64,000 nucleotides of DNA from Commensalibacter intestini A911 (GTDB lineage: Bacteria; Pseudomonadota; Alphaproteobacteria; Acetobacterales; Acetobacteraceae), in the NCBI RefSeq assembly GCF_000231445.1, contig NZ_AGFR01000003.1, positions 248,001 to 312,000 of the forward strand. Direction: 5' to 3'. Shown here piece by piece: positions 1-9,161 of the stretch (positions within the stretch are counted from its first letter, which is position 1; the number at the start of each line of letters is the position of its first letter). Both the position numbers and the translations under genes were made by a program. The notes under the pieces were generated by a model that searched no databases, had not been told where the DNA came from, and saw only the letters and a program-made list of their open reading frames with translations.

Positions 1-1308
1 TAACATGGCAATAACAACGGCGACTAAAGATAAAACCGTAATCCAAGATAAGTAAGGGAATAACCACATTTGGAAAATAGGGGTTTGATTCTCTTTTTTC
101 ATTCTTCGACGAACGTTAATCTGAGAAAGTCCAATGGCGATATACACAAATAAAATAATAGAACCAGCACAGCTTAATAAATAAGAGAATGTATTGCTTG
201 GGGAAATATAAGAAGCGATAGAGATTGCGATCCCAATGATAGAAGCAGTAATAATTGCACGTTTTGGAACGCCATTGCTGGTGGTGTGGATTAACCATCT
301 TGGAGCATCATCATATTCTGCGAGTTCGAATAATGTCCGAGATGTTGCATAAATAGATGAGTTTAAACAGGATAAAATCGCAATGAGGATCGTAAATTCC
401 ATAATGTCAGATGCGTATGGAATTTGGATGGTTTGTAACGCCATAAGGAACGGGGAAATACCCGGGACGACTTTATCCCAAGGAACAATCGATAAAATAA
501 TACCGATGGATAAGACATAGAACGCAACAATTCTGAAAACAATGGTTCTCGTGGCATAAGCAACATTCTCAGCAGGTTTATCAGATTCAGCAGCAGCAAT
601 AGTAGCGACTTCTGAACCGGTTACGGTAAATAAGACCGTGGGAATAATGGTAAAGACTGCAATAATTCCATTGGGGAAAAAACCACCATGAGACCAGATG
701 TTGCTTACACTACCTGCTTTAAAGCCAAAGAAGTGTGAGATTGCTGCGCCACCAATGACAATAAAAGCTGCAATAGCAACAATTTTAATTAAAGCAAACC
801 AGAACTCGAACTCACCATATCCGCGCACAGAAAAAAGATTGGTGAGCATCATTGCGATAACCAAAAGAGGACCTAAGATCATGGTTGCTGCAAAGCTATA
901 TTCTGGGGGAATGCGCATATAATGTTGCAACATCTCGCCACCAGCAATAGATTCAGCGGCAATGGCAGAAATCCAAAAGAGCCAATATCCCCATCCTAAA
1001 ACAAAAGTAACACTATGTCCCATTCCACGACGAATATGATTTAAAAAAGAGCCAACTTCTGGTTTTTCAATAACAAGTTCACCCAACATTCTCATTACAA
1101 AGAAAATTACCAATCCTGTGATGACATACGATAATAAAACCGCAGGGCCTGTGGCATGAATAGAGGCTGATGCACCAACGAATAAGCCAGCCCCAATGAT
1201 CCCTCCCATAGAAATCATCACAACGTGACGACGTTCAAGGGTATGTGCTAACTCTCCGTCTTTTAGAGGGGTGGATATGATTTTTTCTTTAGGAGTTTTT
1301 GTTCGCAA
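1..1308 (-). CDS. Amino-acid permease, APC superfamily (C-terminus cut off by window edge)
   Basis: Integral inner-membrane transporter that probably imports an amino acid by proton symport. The reading frame runs open from position 1308 to the window edge (436 codons seen), so only the last few membrane segments are missing. The N-terminal part contains the family signature: MGGIIGAGLFVGAS in the first helix, followed by GPAVLLSYVITG and an MRMLGELVIEKPEVGSF stretch typical of the GABA/aromatic/D-alanine permease group (GabP, AroP, CycA). Ten or so hydrophobic segments follow in order. The start chosen is TTG at 1308, because an AAGGATGAAG ribosome-binding site sits just upstream; the nearby ATG at 1310 is out of frame and stops early. 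The substrate cannot be told from the sequence. Family assignment is firm, specificity is not. Confidence 0.88.
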   Translation of the reverse strand, partial: MRTKTPKEKIISTPLKDGELAHTLERRHVVMISMGGIIGAGLFVGASASIHATGPAVLLSYVITGLVIFFVMRMLGELVIEKPEVGSFLNHIRRGMGHSVTFVLGWGYWLFWISAIAAESIAGGEMLQHYMRIPPEYSFAATMILGPLLVIAMMLTNLFSVRGYGEFEFWFALIKIVAIAAFIVIGGAAISHFFGFKAGSVSNIWSHGGFFPNGIIAVFTIIPTVLFTVTGSEVATIAAAESDKPAENVAYATRTIVFRIVAFYVLSIGIILSIVPWDKVVPGISPFLMALQTIQIPYASDIMEFTILIAILSCLNSSIYATSRTLFELAEYDDAPRWLIHTTSNGVPKRAIITASIIGIAISIASYISPSNTFSYLLSCAGSIILFVYIAIGLSQINVRRRMKKENQTPIFQMWLFPYLSWITVLSLVAVVIAML

Positions 1309-1690
1309 TGCTTCATCCTTTGAGCTGTTGAATAATGAGGTATGCTTTTGTTAAGCAAAATATTGAAAAGTGCTGTGTTTTTATCCTCTCTTCATAAAAT
1401 AAAGAACACTATATGTACATACCTTAAATTAGGATCGACATATGTAGCGTACTAATTTTTTTCTGTTGAAAATAATATGGTTACTGATTTTACTTATTTT
1501 TGCAAATAGATAATTTGTTATCAAATAGAAATTTATGATAATTTTTTTTTAAATAAATAAAAGAATATTATAAAATACACGTTTTATATTGTGAAAAAGG
1601 GATGGTGTGTTATTTTTTGATATATAAATCAATGGTTGAGATCTTTGATTTTTAAATTATTTATATAATGTTACGCAAGATATTGTTTGT
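1309..1690. other. A+T-rich spacer upstream of the permease gene
   Basis: This 380-base stretch lies between the permease start and the 3' end of the frameshifted small gene. It is very A+T-rich with several poly-A and poly-T runs. I see no open frame of useful length, no tRNA-like cloverleaf and no strong inverted repeat. It should hold the permease promoter on the minus strand, but no convincing -35/-10 pair stands out. Confidence 0.5.
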
Positions 1691-2025
1691 TTACTTTGAT
1701 ATTGTAACAATAAAAGCTGTATATCCAGCTGCTTCATCCTCTTTAATATTCTCAATGGCTAACTGGTTATTATCTATTAATTTTCCTTGATAAAAAAGTG
1801 CTTTTTTCGATCCCATGACATCCAGCTGTCGGGTCTGAAACCTGGATTGAACCAGTGACCAGCATCAACACCAACACCAAGAATCCACAAGTTCTGTTTA
1901 ATGGCTTCTTGACAGACTTCAATCGCTGCGTTGGGAGTTAATATCATACAGCAATTTCCTCTTAAACGAAAAAAATCTTCGCCTTTTTCATATAGGATAT
2001 CATGCTTAAACAGTCTTGTTTTCAT
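1691..2025 (-). pseudogene. Small uncharacterised protein split by a -1 frameshift at A AAA AAG
   Basis: Frame 0 starts at ATG 2025 and reads 82 codons to a stop at 1777. It is protein-like up to residue 75 (motifs YEKGEDFFRLRGN, ILTPNAAIEVCQEA, HWFNPGFRPDSW) and then turns into a short unrelated tail. The -1 frame carries a coherent continuation (ALFYQGKLIDNN, then EAAGYTAFIVTISK) to a stop at 1691-1693. Joining the two at codons 73-75 gives a 111-residue protein. The junction is C GA AAA AAG, so the minus strand reads A AAA AAG (positions 1807-1801) in exactly the X XXY YYZ register of the dnaX slippery site. Either a seventh A was lost (mutation or sequencing error) or the ribosome slips. 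I recall similar small proteins of unknown function but cannot name the family; no function is assigned. It follows aspS by about 50 bases on the same strand. Confidence 0.6.
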
Positions 2026-2037
2026 GGTTCAAAGGAT

Positions 2038-2066
2038 AGGTTGCTTGGATAAATCACAAGCAACCT
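2038..2066 (-). terminator. Hairpin downstream of aspS
   Basis: Ten-base perfect arms, AGGTTGCTTG and CAAGCAACCT, flank a nine-base loop 11 bases beyond the aspS stop. No T-run follows on the minus strand, so this could be a weak terminator or a 3'-end stabilising hairpin that lets transcription continue into the small gene at 2025. Confidence 0.45.
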
Positions 2067-2076
2067 CAGAATATTC

Positions 2077-3897
2077 CTATTTCTTATCTTCTTCAGAAGA
2101 AGATTCTGTTTTTTTAACAGCAACTTTTGGCAAGTTTAACGCCAAAGATAGTTCTTTTAAGCGTTCAGGTGTCGTCGGTGCAGGGGCACACATCATTAAA
2201 TCTTCGCCTTGTTGATTTAATGGGAACAAGATGACTTCACGAATATTTGGTTCATCCGTTAATAGCATCACAATACGATCAACTCCAGGAGCCGCACCAC
2301 CATGAGGAGGAGCCCCATAACGGAATGCATTCAACATGCCGCCAAAGCGTTTTTCAACTTCTTCTTCTGGATAGCCAGCGATTTCAAATGCACGGATCAT
2401 GATGTCTGGACGGTGGTTACGGATCGCACCAGAAGAAAGCTCAATGCCATTACAAACAATATCATATTGATATGCATTAATTTCCAAAGGATCTTGGCTG
2501 TTTAATGCTTCTAAGCCACCTTGAGGCATAGAGAATGGGTTATGAGAGAAATCAACCAATCCTGTTTCTTCGTTGAGTTCATACATTGGGAAATCAACAA
2601 TCCAACAGAAACGGAATGCATTTTCTTCGATTAAGTTAAGTTCTGTCGCAATTTTTGTGCGGACAGTTCCAGAGAACTTAACCATTTCCAGGCCTTTGCC
2701 AGCAACAAAGAAAACAGCATCGCCATTTTGTAAGTTACAAGCTTTTTTAATCGCTTCACAACGGGTTTCATCAAGGTTTTTAGCAATTGGACCTTTGGCT
2801 GCGCCAGTTTCATCAAAAGTGATGTATCCAAGACCACCCATTTTTTCTTCTCTAGCCCAACCATTAAGTTTGTCAAAGAAAGAACGAGGTTTACCACCAG
2901 CACCAGGTGCTGGAATAGCACGGACTTCACCGCCTTCAGCAGTAATCTTTGCAAACAATCCAAAGTCAGAACCATTAAAGGCGCTCGTCACATCTGTAAT
3001 TTTTAATGGATTACGTAAATCGGGCTTATCACTACCATATTCTTTCATAGCAGTTTTATAAGGGATGCGTTCAAAAGGTGCTGGGCTGATTTTATGGTTT
3101 GGTGCAAATTCTTTGAAAATGCCTTCCATAACTGGTTCCAAGGTTTCAAAAACATCTTCTTGAGTAACAAAAGACATTTCGAAATCTAATTGATAGAATT
3201 CACCAGGAGAACGATCCGCACGGGCAGCTTCATCACGGAAACAAGGTGCAATTTGGAAATAACGATCAAACCCAGCCACCATTGCTAATTGTTTAAATTG
3301 TTGTGGTGCTTGAGGGAGTGCATAGAATTTGCCAGGATGTAAACGTGCAGGAACCAAGAAATCTCTTGCACCTTCAGGAGAAGAGGCGGTCAGGATTGGT
3401 GTTTGGAATTCAGTAAAGCCTTGCTCAATCATACGGTTACGTAGGCTTGAAATAACATTAGATCTTAAAATGATGTTGCGGTGAATACGTTCACGGCGCA
3501 AATCAATGTAACGATAGGTTAAACGAAGATCTTCTGGATAGTTTTCTGTTCCGTTGACTTGGAAAGGAAGTACAGCAGCTGAAGATAAAATTTCGATATT
3601 TTCAGCTTGGATTTCAATTTCACCCGTAGGAAGTTTTGGATTGATGGTATCGCCTTCGCGTGAAACGACTTTACCTGTAACGCATAGAACGCTTTCAACG
3701 CGGACTTTCTCAATGGTTTCTAGCAATGCAGAGTCTGCTGGAATAACAATTTGAGTTATTCCAAAATGGTCACGAAGATCGATGAATAATAATCCGCCAT
3801 GGTCTCTTTTACTATGTACCCAGCCAGAAAGTTTTACAGTTGATCCAACGTCACTTGCTCTCAGAGCAGTACAATTATGGGTACGATAGCGATGCAT
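2077..3897 (-). CDS. aspS: Aspartate--tRNA ligase
   Basis: Cytoplasmic class II aminoacyl-tRNA synthetase that charges tRNA-Asp with aspartate. The 606-residue length fits the bacterial AspRS type. An N-terminal OB-fold anticodon-binding domain (about residues 1-110, with [19 protein letters not shown]) is followed by the catalytic core. Motif 2 is seen as [20 protein letters not shown], the bacterial GAD insertion lies in the middle, and motif 3 appears near the C-terminus as [13 protein letters not shown]. The start ATG at 3897 gives [18 protein letters not shown], the usual AspRS beginning. Transcription is leftward; a hairpin follows the gene. Nothing is unusual apart from a short charged C-terminal tail (SSSEEDKK). 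Whether the enzyme also charges tRNA-Asn cannot be read here, since no gatCAB genes are in the window. Confidence 0.97.
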   Translation of the reverse strand: MHRYRTHNCTALRASDVGSTVKLSGWVHSKRDHGGLLFIDLRDHFGITQIVIPADSALLETIEKVRVESVLCVTGKVVSREGDTINPKLPTGEIEIQAENIEILSSAAVLPFQVNGTENYPEDLRLTYRYIDLRRERIHRNIILRSNVISSLRNRMIEQGFTEFQTPILTASSPEGARDFLVPARLHPGKFYALPQAPQQFKQLAMVAGFDRYFQIAPCFRDEAARADRSPGEFYQLDFEMSFVTQEDVFETLEPVMEGIFKEFAPNHKISPAPFERIPYKTAMKEYGSDKPDLRNPLKITDVTSAFNGSDFGLFAKITAEGGEVRAIPAPGAGGKPRSFFDKLNGWAREEKMGGLGYITFDETGAAKGPIAKNLDETRCEAIKKACNLQNGDAVFFVAGKGLEMVKFSGTVRTKIATELNLIEENAFRFCWIVDFPMYELNEETGLVDFSHNPFSMPQGGLEALNSQDPLEINAYQYDIVCNGIELSSGAIRNHRPDIMIRAFEIAGYPEEEVEKRFGGMLNAFRYGAPPHGGAAPGVDRIVMLLTDEPNIREVILFPLNQQGEDLMMCAPAPTTPERLKELSLALNLPKVAVKKTESSSEEDKK

Positions 3898-4136
3898 TTA
3901 CTTAATCCTATGTCTTGTTATTTAAAATTAATTCTATGGTTTTATGATATGAAACAAATGATTACAACAAAAATGCTACAGCATTTTGTCTAAAACACTC
4001 ATTATAAATGAGATTACCCGTTCTTTCAAATTCATTCATCATGATTTGTTGAGTAGCAAACATAAAAGCATATAGCCAATGACATAGGTTTATGTTGTTA
4101 TTTATATGATTGATTTTTGTTTTGATTAAATAAAAA

Positions 4137-4592
4137 TTAAGAGGAGGTAAGTTCACAATTAGGCGATTGAGGTCGTGTAACTTTTAATAAATGCTCAAGT
4201 TTATCAAAGTCTTGTAAGACGCAATCTAACGTATATTTATCCAAAACACAAAAAAAGGCCTCGAAGGCATCATGGATAATAACTTTGATTGCACAGTCTT
4301 TCCCAATAATACATTTTCCACATTTGATAGGTTCTTCTTGCCCTTCTGTATGCCTAATGATGCTTCCTAAGGTAATCTGAGAAGGGGATCTATTTAGTTG
4401 TAATCCGCCACGTCTTCCGCGAATAGTCGTAATAAAGTCAGCTTTGCCAAGCTGATGTACAACTTTCATTAAATGGTTTTGTGAAATATCATAGCAAGTT
4501 GCTATTTCATTAATGGAGCTAAGACGATCTTGGTGAATGCAAAGATAAACCAAAACTCTTAATGCGTAATCGGTATATAAAGAAATTTGCAT
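4137..4592 (-). CDS. Rrf2-family regulator, NsrR-like, with Fe-S cysteines
   Basis: A 151-residue DNA-binding repressor of the Rrf2 family. The N-terminal winged helix-turn-helix (MQISLYTDYALRVLVYL, then YDISQNHLMKVVHQL and a RGRRGGLQL wing) is typical. Three cysteines at about residues 91, 94 and 100 (CGKCIIGKDC) followed by AFEAFFCVLDKYTLDCVL match the cluster loop of the nitric-oxide sensor NsrR better than that of IscR. In the family such cysteines hold an iron-sulphur cluster that NO destroys. No NO-detoxification gene or isc/suf gene is next to it: it lies between rne (upstream, same strand) and aspS, so its targets are probably elsewhere. The Rrf2 call is firm; the NsrR label is inference from the cysteine pattern. 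Confidence 0.85.
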   Translation of the reverse strand: MQISLYTDYALRVLVYLCIHQDRLSSINEIATCYDISQNHLMKVVHQLGKADFITTIRGRRGGLQLNRSPSQITLGSIIRHTEGQEEPIKCGKCIIGKDCAIKVIIHDAFEAFFCVLDKYTLDCVLQDFDKLEHLLKVTRPQSPNCELTSS

Positions 4593-4641
4593 TGCATGCC
4601 CTTATGCTGGGAAACGTAATAGGTTAAGTTATATAGTTAAA

Positions 4642-4680
4642 ATAAGGCTTAGTTTTCATAATGCAACTAAGCCTTATAAG
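4642..4680 (-). terminator. Intrinsic terminator of rne
   Basis: Perfect 13-base arms ATAAGGCTTAGTT and AACTAAGCCTTAT with a ten-base loop lie about 25 bases past the rne stop. Read on the minus strand the stem is followed by TTTTAAC. It separates rne from the NsrR-like gene at 4592. Confidence 0.75.
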
Positions 4681-4702
4681 TTATTTATATATCCCCTACG
4701 AA

Positions 4703-7420
4703 TTAGCGTTTCCACCATCCAGCGCGAGGGGCTGGAGTAGGGGCAGTATCATCAATAACAATCGGTTGAACTGCTGGTGCTTGCTTTTCTTTTTTTGCAG
4801 GCTTTTCAGCATCAGTTTTTACAGCTTTTGGTGTTTTATTTGCTGTTTTCCGAGTTGTGGTTTTTGGTTTCTTTTCATCCATATCTTTAGAAGTGGTTTT
4901 TTTAGTCCCCGCTGTTTTTCTTGTGCGTGTTACTTTTTTAGCTGGTTTTTCTTCCACTTCAACAGAAACAGATTGTTGAGGAGCTTCAGACACTTGTAAC
5001 TCAACTATATCTTTTGATGCTTCTGTATTTTCTTTTGTAGAAGAAGCCGTTTTTCGACCTCTTGTTGTACGAGCTGCTTTTGTTGTTGTGCGAGGTTTTC
5101 TTGTAGTCTTTGGAGCTTTTTCCTCTATGGCTACATTTTGTTCAGAAGTAGTGGATTCAACAACAGTTGTAAGTGCTTTAGACGCAGGAATTGTTATTGG
5201 TTCCAAATGATCCTCTTTTTTATCACTAATATCAATAGCAACAAAAGCTGGAGATTGTGTATGAGCTTTATTTGTTTTTGTAGTATTTACAGGTACAAAC
5301 GGTTCTGATTCTGAAATCGGAATAATATCAATGGTAACTGCTTTATTTGTATTTTCAGCAATCTCTTGGGTATTCTCTTCAGAAGACTGTTGATATTTAT
5401 TGCGTTTCCAACGAGGTTGGCGAGGATAACGATTAGAACGTTTTGTGCGTTGATCATCTTTTTTTGATGCAAAATATTCATCCTGATTCACAACAGGATG
5501 GAAACTAATGTCTGGTTGATCATCTTGGTGTGTAATTGCAAGCACAGGTGATGTAGCAGAAGATAATTCTGCCGTTGTTTCTATAGGCTCTATAATCTCA
5601 GATTGTTCATCTTTATGATGACGATAATTGTTATTCCGAGGACGTCTGTTATTATTGCGCCTTCTATTATTACGTTGATAAGGTTCTTTATCTTCGTTAG
5701 CATCTGTATTCTCAGATTGAATAGGAATTTCTCTGATAAAAGGACTTTCTTGTAATGAAAGGTCGGCTTTATCTTGATCGTTCTCTTGTTCCCGTTCTTG
5801 CTCAAGATTTTCATTTACTTCATGTAAGAAGGAAATTTCTGTGCTTGGTAAAGTAGTATCAATTGCAAGAATAATTTGAATTTTATATTTTGCTTCAATA
5901 TCTAATAACCAGCTACGTTTTTGGTTTAAAATATAAAAAGCAATATCACTTGAACTGGTATTAACAGTTAAAATACCGGGTTTTGATTTGCGTGCTTCTT
6001 CGTCAATTTGACGTAAAATATGTAAGCAAGCGCTTGGAATGCTTCTGATAATTCCTGTTCCATTACAATGTGTACAAGGAATGAAAGAGAATTCAGAAAT
6101 AGAAGGGCGTAAACGCTGCCGTGTCATTTCTAACAAGCCAAAAGAGGAAATTGAACCAATTTGAATACGTGCGCGGTCTTTGTGTAATGCATTTTTAAGA
6201 CGTTTCTCGACCATGTAGTTGTGTTTTCTGTTTTCCATGTCGATGAAGTCGATAACGATAAGACCTGCTAAGTCACGCAGGCGTAATTGCCTAACAACTT
6301 CGTCAGCAGCTTCTTGGTTAGTACGAAGAGCTGTATCTTCTAAGTCTCTTTCTTTGATAGAGCGTCCAGAGTTTACATCGATAGCCACTAATGCTTCGGT
6401 TTGGTTAATTACCAAATATCCACCAGATTTTAATTGAACGGTTGGTGACAACATTTGATCAATAAGCTTTTCAACTTTGTAGTGCGAAAAGAGTGTTTGT
6501 TTTTGATCTCTCCAAAGATGAAGTTTACGCATGTTTTGAGGCATCAAAGCTCGCATATAATCTCTGGCGATATTCCACCCATCTTCACCATCAATTAAGA
6601 TCTCACCAATATCTGGTGTATAGGTATCTCGAATTGCACGTTTTAGTAAGCTTGAATCTTCGTAAATTAAAGAGGGAGCAACGGCTTTCATCGTTCGTTC
6701 ACGGATTTCATCCCATAGATGCAAAAGATACTCGCCGTCTTTTAATGCATCCGGTTTCGGACATTGTGCGCCAGCTGTACGAATAATCATCCCCATATGA
6801 GAAGGAATATTTAGTTCACTGATAATATCTTTTAAACGGCGACGTTCTGAAATAGACGTAATCTTACGTGAAATCCCACCACCTCTGAGTGAGTTGGGCA
6901 TTAATACACAATAACGGCCTGCTAAAGACAAATAGGTGGTAAGGGCTGCGCCTTTATTTCCTCGTTCTTCTTTAACGACTTGAACTAATAGAATTTGCCT
7001 TCTATGGATGACTTCCTGAATTTTATAGTTTTTTAGAATATTTTCAACAGGTTGACTGATCTCGTCATCATCATTAAGTGTTGTTGTATTGTGATCATCG
7101 ATTTCGTCATCATCATTAAGATTGTCGTCTACAAGATTTTTGTTTAATTCAAGTAGTTTATTACGGTCAGCAATAGGAATTTGGTAATAATCAGGGTGGA
7201 TTTCGCTGAAAGCAAGAAAACCATGTCTGTTTCCACCATATTCCACGAAGGCGGCCTGTAAACTTGGTTCAATACGGATAACTTTGGCAAGATATATATT
7301 GCCTTTAAGTTGTTTTTTTGTTGAGTTTTCAACATCATAGTTTTCTATGGTATTGCCATCTAAGATAACGATACGTGTTTCTTCTTTATAGCTGGCATCG
7401 ATCAGCATTTTTTTATTCAT
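4703..7420 (-). CDS. rne: Ribonuclease E/G family endoribonuclease
   Basis: Single-strand-specific endoribonuclease that starts mRNA decay and processes rRNA and tRNA precursors; in relatives it scaffolds a degradosome. The 905-residue protein begins with an S1 domain (GNIYLAKVIRIEPSLQAAFVEYG) interrupted by an acidic Asp/Asn-rich insertion near residues 98-125, as in alphaproteobacterial RNase E. The DNase I-like catalytic core shows the two metal-binding aspartates in LVAIDVNSGRS (near residue 346) and LIVIDFIDMENRK (near 390). The zinc link is CTHC (near 452), giving the tetramer-forming CxxC. The C-terminal 350 residues are low-complexity: an Arg/Asn-rich stretch, then Lys/Thr/Ala-rich repeats, ending in a hydrophobic GWWKR tail, the usual place for RNA and partner binding. 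A long 5' leader lies upstream, consistent with autoregulation known in the family. Confidence 0.95.
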   Translation of the reverse strand: MNKKMLIDASYKEETRIVILDGNTIENYDVENSTKKQLKGNIYLAKVIRIEPSLQAAFVEYGGNRHGFLAFSEIHPDYYQIPIADRNKLLELNKNLVDDNLNDDDEIDDHNTTTLNDDDEISQPVENILKNYKIQEVIHRRQILLVQVVKEERGNKGAALTTYLSLAGRYCVLMPNSLRGGGISRKITSISERRRLKDIISELNIPSHMGMIIRTAGAQCPKPDALKDGEYLLHLWDEIRERTMKAVAPSLIYEDSSLLKRAIRDTYTPDIGEILIDGEDGWNIARDYMRALMPQNMRKLHLWRDQKQTLFSHYKVEKLIDQMLSPTVQLKSGGYLVINQTEALVAIDVNSGRSIKERDLEDTALRTNQEAADEVVRQLRLRDLAGLIVIDFIDMENRKHNYMVEKRLKNALHKDRARIQIGSISSFGLLEMTRQRLRPSISEFSFIPCTHCNGTGIIRSIPSACLHILRQIDEEARKSKPGILTVNTSSSDIAFYILNQKRSWLLDIEAKYKIQIILAIDTTLPSTEISFLHEVNENLEQEREQENDQDKADLSLQESPFIREIPIQSENTDANEDKEPYQRNNRRRNNNRRPRNNNYRHHKDEQSEIIEPIETTAELSSATSPVLAITHQDDQPDISFHPVVNQDEYFASKKDDQRTKRSNRYPRQPRWKRNKYQQSSEENTQEIAENTNKAVTIDIIPISESEPFVPVNTTKTNKAHTQSPAFVAIDISDKKEDHLEPITIPASKALTTVVESTTSEQNVAIEEKAPKTTRKPRTTTKAARTTRGRKTASSTKENTEASKDIVELQVSEAPQQSVSVEVEEKPAKKVTRTRKTAGTKKTTSKDMDEKKPKTTTRKTANKTPKAVKTDAEKPAKKEKQAPAVQPIVIDDTAPTPAPRAGWWKR
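7062..7120 (-). repeat. 17-base direct repeat inside rne, 42-base period
   Basis: TCGTCATCATCATTAAG occurs at 7062-7078 and again at 7104-7120, exactly 42 bases (14 codons) apart. It encodes LNDDDEI twice in the acidic S1-domain insertion of RNase E. The in-frame spacing means gain or loss of a unit would change the loop length but keep the frame. Confidence 0.8.
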
Positions 7421-7996
7421 AATTTTATTGCTCCGATGATCGCCTTAAGCAATCAATGATAGCTTCTAAGTTATTCGCGCTGGGAGCATGCATTTTATAT
7501 TATTCTTTACGACGCAACCATGAAATAGATTAGAAACTGGTAAAAATTGGTAATCTTGTTTAACAGATAAAAAAAATAATTACATTATTAAAATTATACT
7601 GAAGTTTTAATCTTTCTAAATTACATTCGCATGTAGTTATGCTTTTATTTATAATATAGCAAGAGTAAAAAGGAATTGTAGATATTTTAAATGAAGCCTC
7701 GTCTCAGTCTTAAAAAACAAACATAATTTAAAGATATTTTTAAAGTATTTAATCATTATTTAAAAAATAAAAATATGTAGTTAAGTAAATTAATGAATTA
7801 ATCATACTAATGAAGTAGATTATTCTTCTATGAAGTATTATCTCAGACTTATGGCTTTCGGAAAAGTTTTTTTTTATCATTTTTAGGAGATTATGACATT
7901 TTTAAAGAAAAAGATTTTTGAATTTTATATAAAATTCATGCAATATATGGATGTCGAGTCATAAGTTGGTTTTATTAGGGTAAAAGTGTCGGTGAA
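7421..7996. other. Divergent promoter region between rne and the amidase gene
   Basis: A 576-base spacer separates two genes that are transcribed away from each other. It must hold the promoter and 5' leader of rne (minus) and the promoter of the amidase gene (plus). The rne start is preceded by GGAG ten bases upstream. The rest is extremely A+T-rich; I see no ORF over 60 codons, no RNA gene that I recognise and no strong stem-loop, except a weak CTTT/AAAG hairpin followed by nine T residues near 7856-7877. Confidence 0.55.
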
Positions 7997-8929
7997 ATGA
8001 GCGATAACAAAACAAAATTGTGCCATCAAGTTATCAATGTAGAAATTTCAAAATTCTCTAGAAGAATAATGTTATCTGCATCTGTGTCTACAGTTTTGTT
8101 CATGCCTTCGATTGCATTTGCTGTTGAAAGAATTAATAAAAAACAAACAACAGTGAAAAGTAGTAAAGGAAAATATAAACCTGTTCATCAAGGAAAAGCC
8201 CCTGCAATTATTGGTAAAGCTAAACCTGCATTACCTGTTGTGATATTAGACCCAGGGCATGGAGGGAAAGATCCTGGTGCAGTTGGATATTCTGGGACGT
8301 ATGAAAAACATGTTGCTTATGCAACAGCGGTTGAACTTTCTAAGCAATTAATGCGTACAGGGAAGTATCGTGTAAAGTTAACGCGTAATTCGGATAAATT
8401 TATTCCATTGGATGGTAGAGTTGATTTTGCACAAGTAAATAAAGCAGACTTATTTGTTTCTATGCATGCAGATGCGTTAAATAATCATTCGATTAGAGGT
8501 GCGAGTGTTTACACATTATCTAATCATGCTTCTGATGCGCAGTCTGCGGCCTTAGCATCTGTTGAAAATAGTGCGGATAAATACGGAGGGCCAAATGTAC
8601 ATGTTGCCTCTCCAGCAGTGCAGAAAATATTGGCAAGTTTAGTGAAATTGGAGACAAAGAGAGAGTCTGTGGCGATGGCTCAAAATATTGTACGCTCTTT
8701 TCAGCCCAGAGTAGGGTTGTTATCAAATCCTAGACGCTATGCAGCTTTTGTTGTGTTGAAGTCCGTGAGTATTCCATCAATATTAGTAGAGATGGGTTTT
8801 ATGTCAAATCGTAATGATGAAGCTGCTCTAAGAACGGCCTCTTATCGTTCTTTAGTGGCATCTTCAATGCGTCAAGCGATTGATCGACATTTTGCTGTAG
8901 GCGGAAGTGTGACACATTTGACAGGATGA
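7997..8929 (+). CDS. amiC: N-acetylmuramoyl-L-alanine amidase (Amidase_3) with Tat-like signal
   Basis: Periplasmic zinc amidase that cleaves the lactyl-amide bond between MurNAc and the stem peptide, normally to split septal wall. The 310-residue protein has the Amidase_3 signature LDPGHGGKDPGAVG (first zinc His and nearby Glu in YEKHVAYATA), LFVSMHADA (second zinc His) and a C-terminal SILVEMGFMSN with the catalytic Glu. The N-terminus has a long n-region ending in KFSRRIMLSASVS (twin Arg at residues 22-23), a hydrophobic stretch and an AFA cleavage site near residue 42. This resembles a Tat signal; E. coli AmiA and AmiC are Tat exported. No AMIN domain precedes the catalytic part, only a Lys-rich linker. 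GGTGA just before ATG 7997 supports the start. A strong terminator follows. The exact paralogue name is uncertain. Confidence 0.9.
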   Translation: MSDNKTKLCHQVINVEISKFSRRIMLSASVSTVLFMPSIAFAVERINKKQTTVKSSKGKYKPVHQGKAPAIIGKAKPALPVVILDPGHGGKDPGAVGYSGTYEKHVAYATAVELSKQLMRTGKYRVKLTRNSDKFIPLDGRVDFAQVNKADLFVSMHADALNNHSIRGASVYTLSNHASDAQSAALASVENSADKYGGPNVHVASPAVQKILASLVKLETKRESVAMAQNIVRSFQPRVGLLSNPRRYAAFVVLKSVSIPSILVEMGFMSNRNDEAALRTASYRSLVASSMRQAIDRHFAVGGSVTHLTG

Positions 8930-9045
8930 AATAAAATTTGATTTTAAATTGAAGAGATGATAAATTTCGATCATGCAATTTATGATATTTAGTCTTTTTC
9001 TTTTAGAATAAATATTTATGTTTTGTTGGATCTTTTAACTTATAT

Positions 9046-9085
9046 CTCCACATAACTTATTGATAAGTCATGTGGAGTTTTTTTT
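9046..9085 (+). terminator. Rho-independent terminator after the amidase gene
   Basis: CTCCACAT (9046-9053) pairs perfectly with ATGTGGAG (9070-9077), extended inside by ACTTAT/ATAAGT, and the stem is followed directly by eight T residues. It is the clearest terminator in the window. Confidence 0.93.
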
Positions 9086-9161
9086 ATACATATTTTTAAT
9101 ATAAACGATATATCAGGTTATATTGCATAATAAGTTGTATTAATTTTAATTAAAGTAGAAT

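Noticed and set aside
2573-3061. 162-codon frame on the plus strand opposite aspS
   Set aside because: It is entirely antisense to a strongly supported gene and has Ser/Pro/Leu-rich shadow composition.
3962-4156. Open frame of 64 codons overlapping the end of the NsrR-like gene (minus strand)
   Set aside because: It starts at GTG inside the regulator with no ribosome site, is Asn/Ile-rich and matches nothing I know. Most likely chance in the A+T-rich spacer upstream of aspS.
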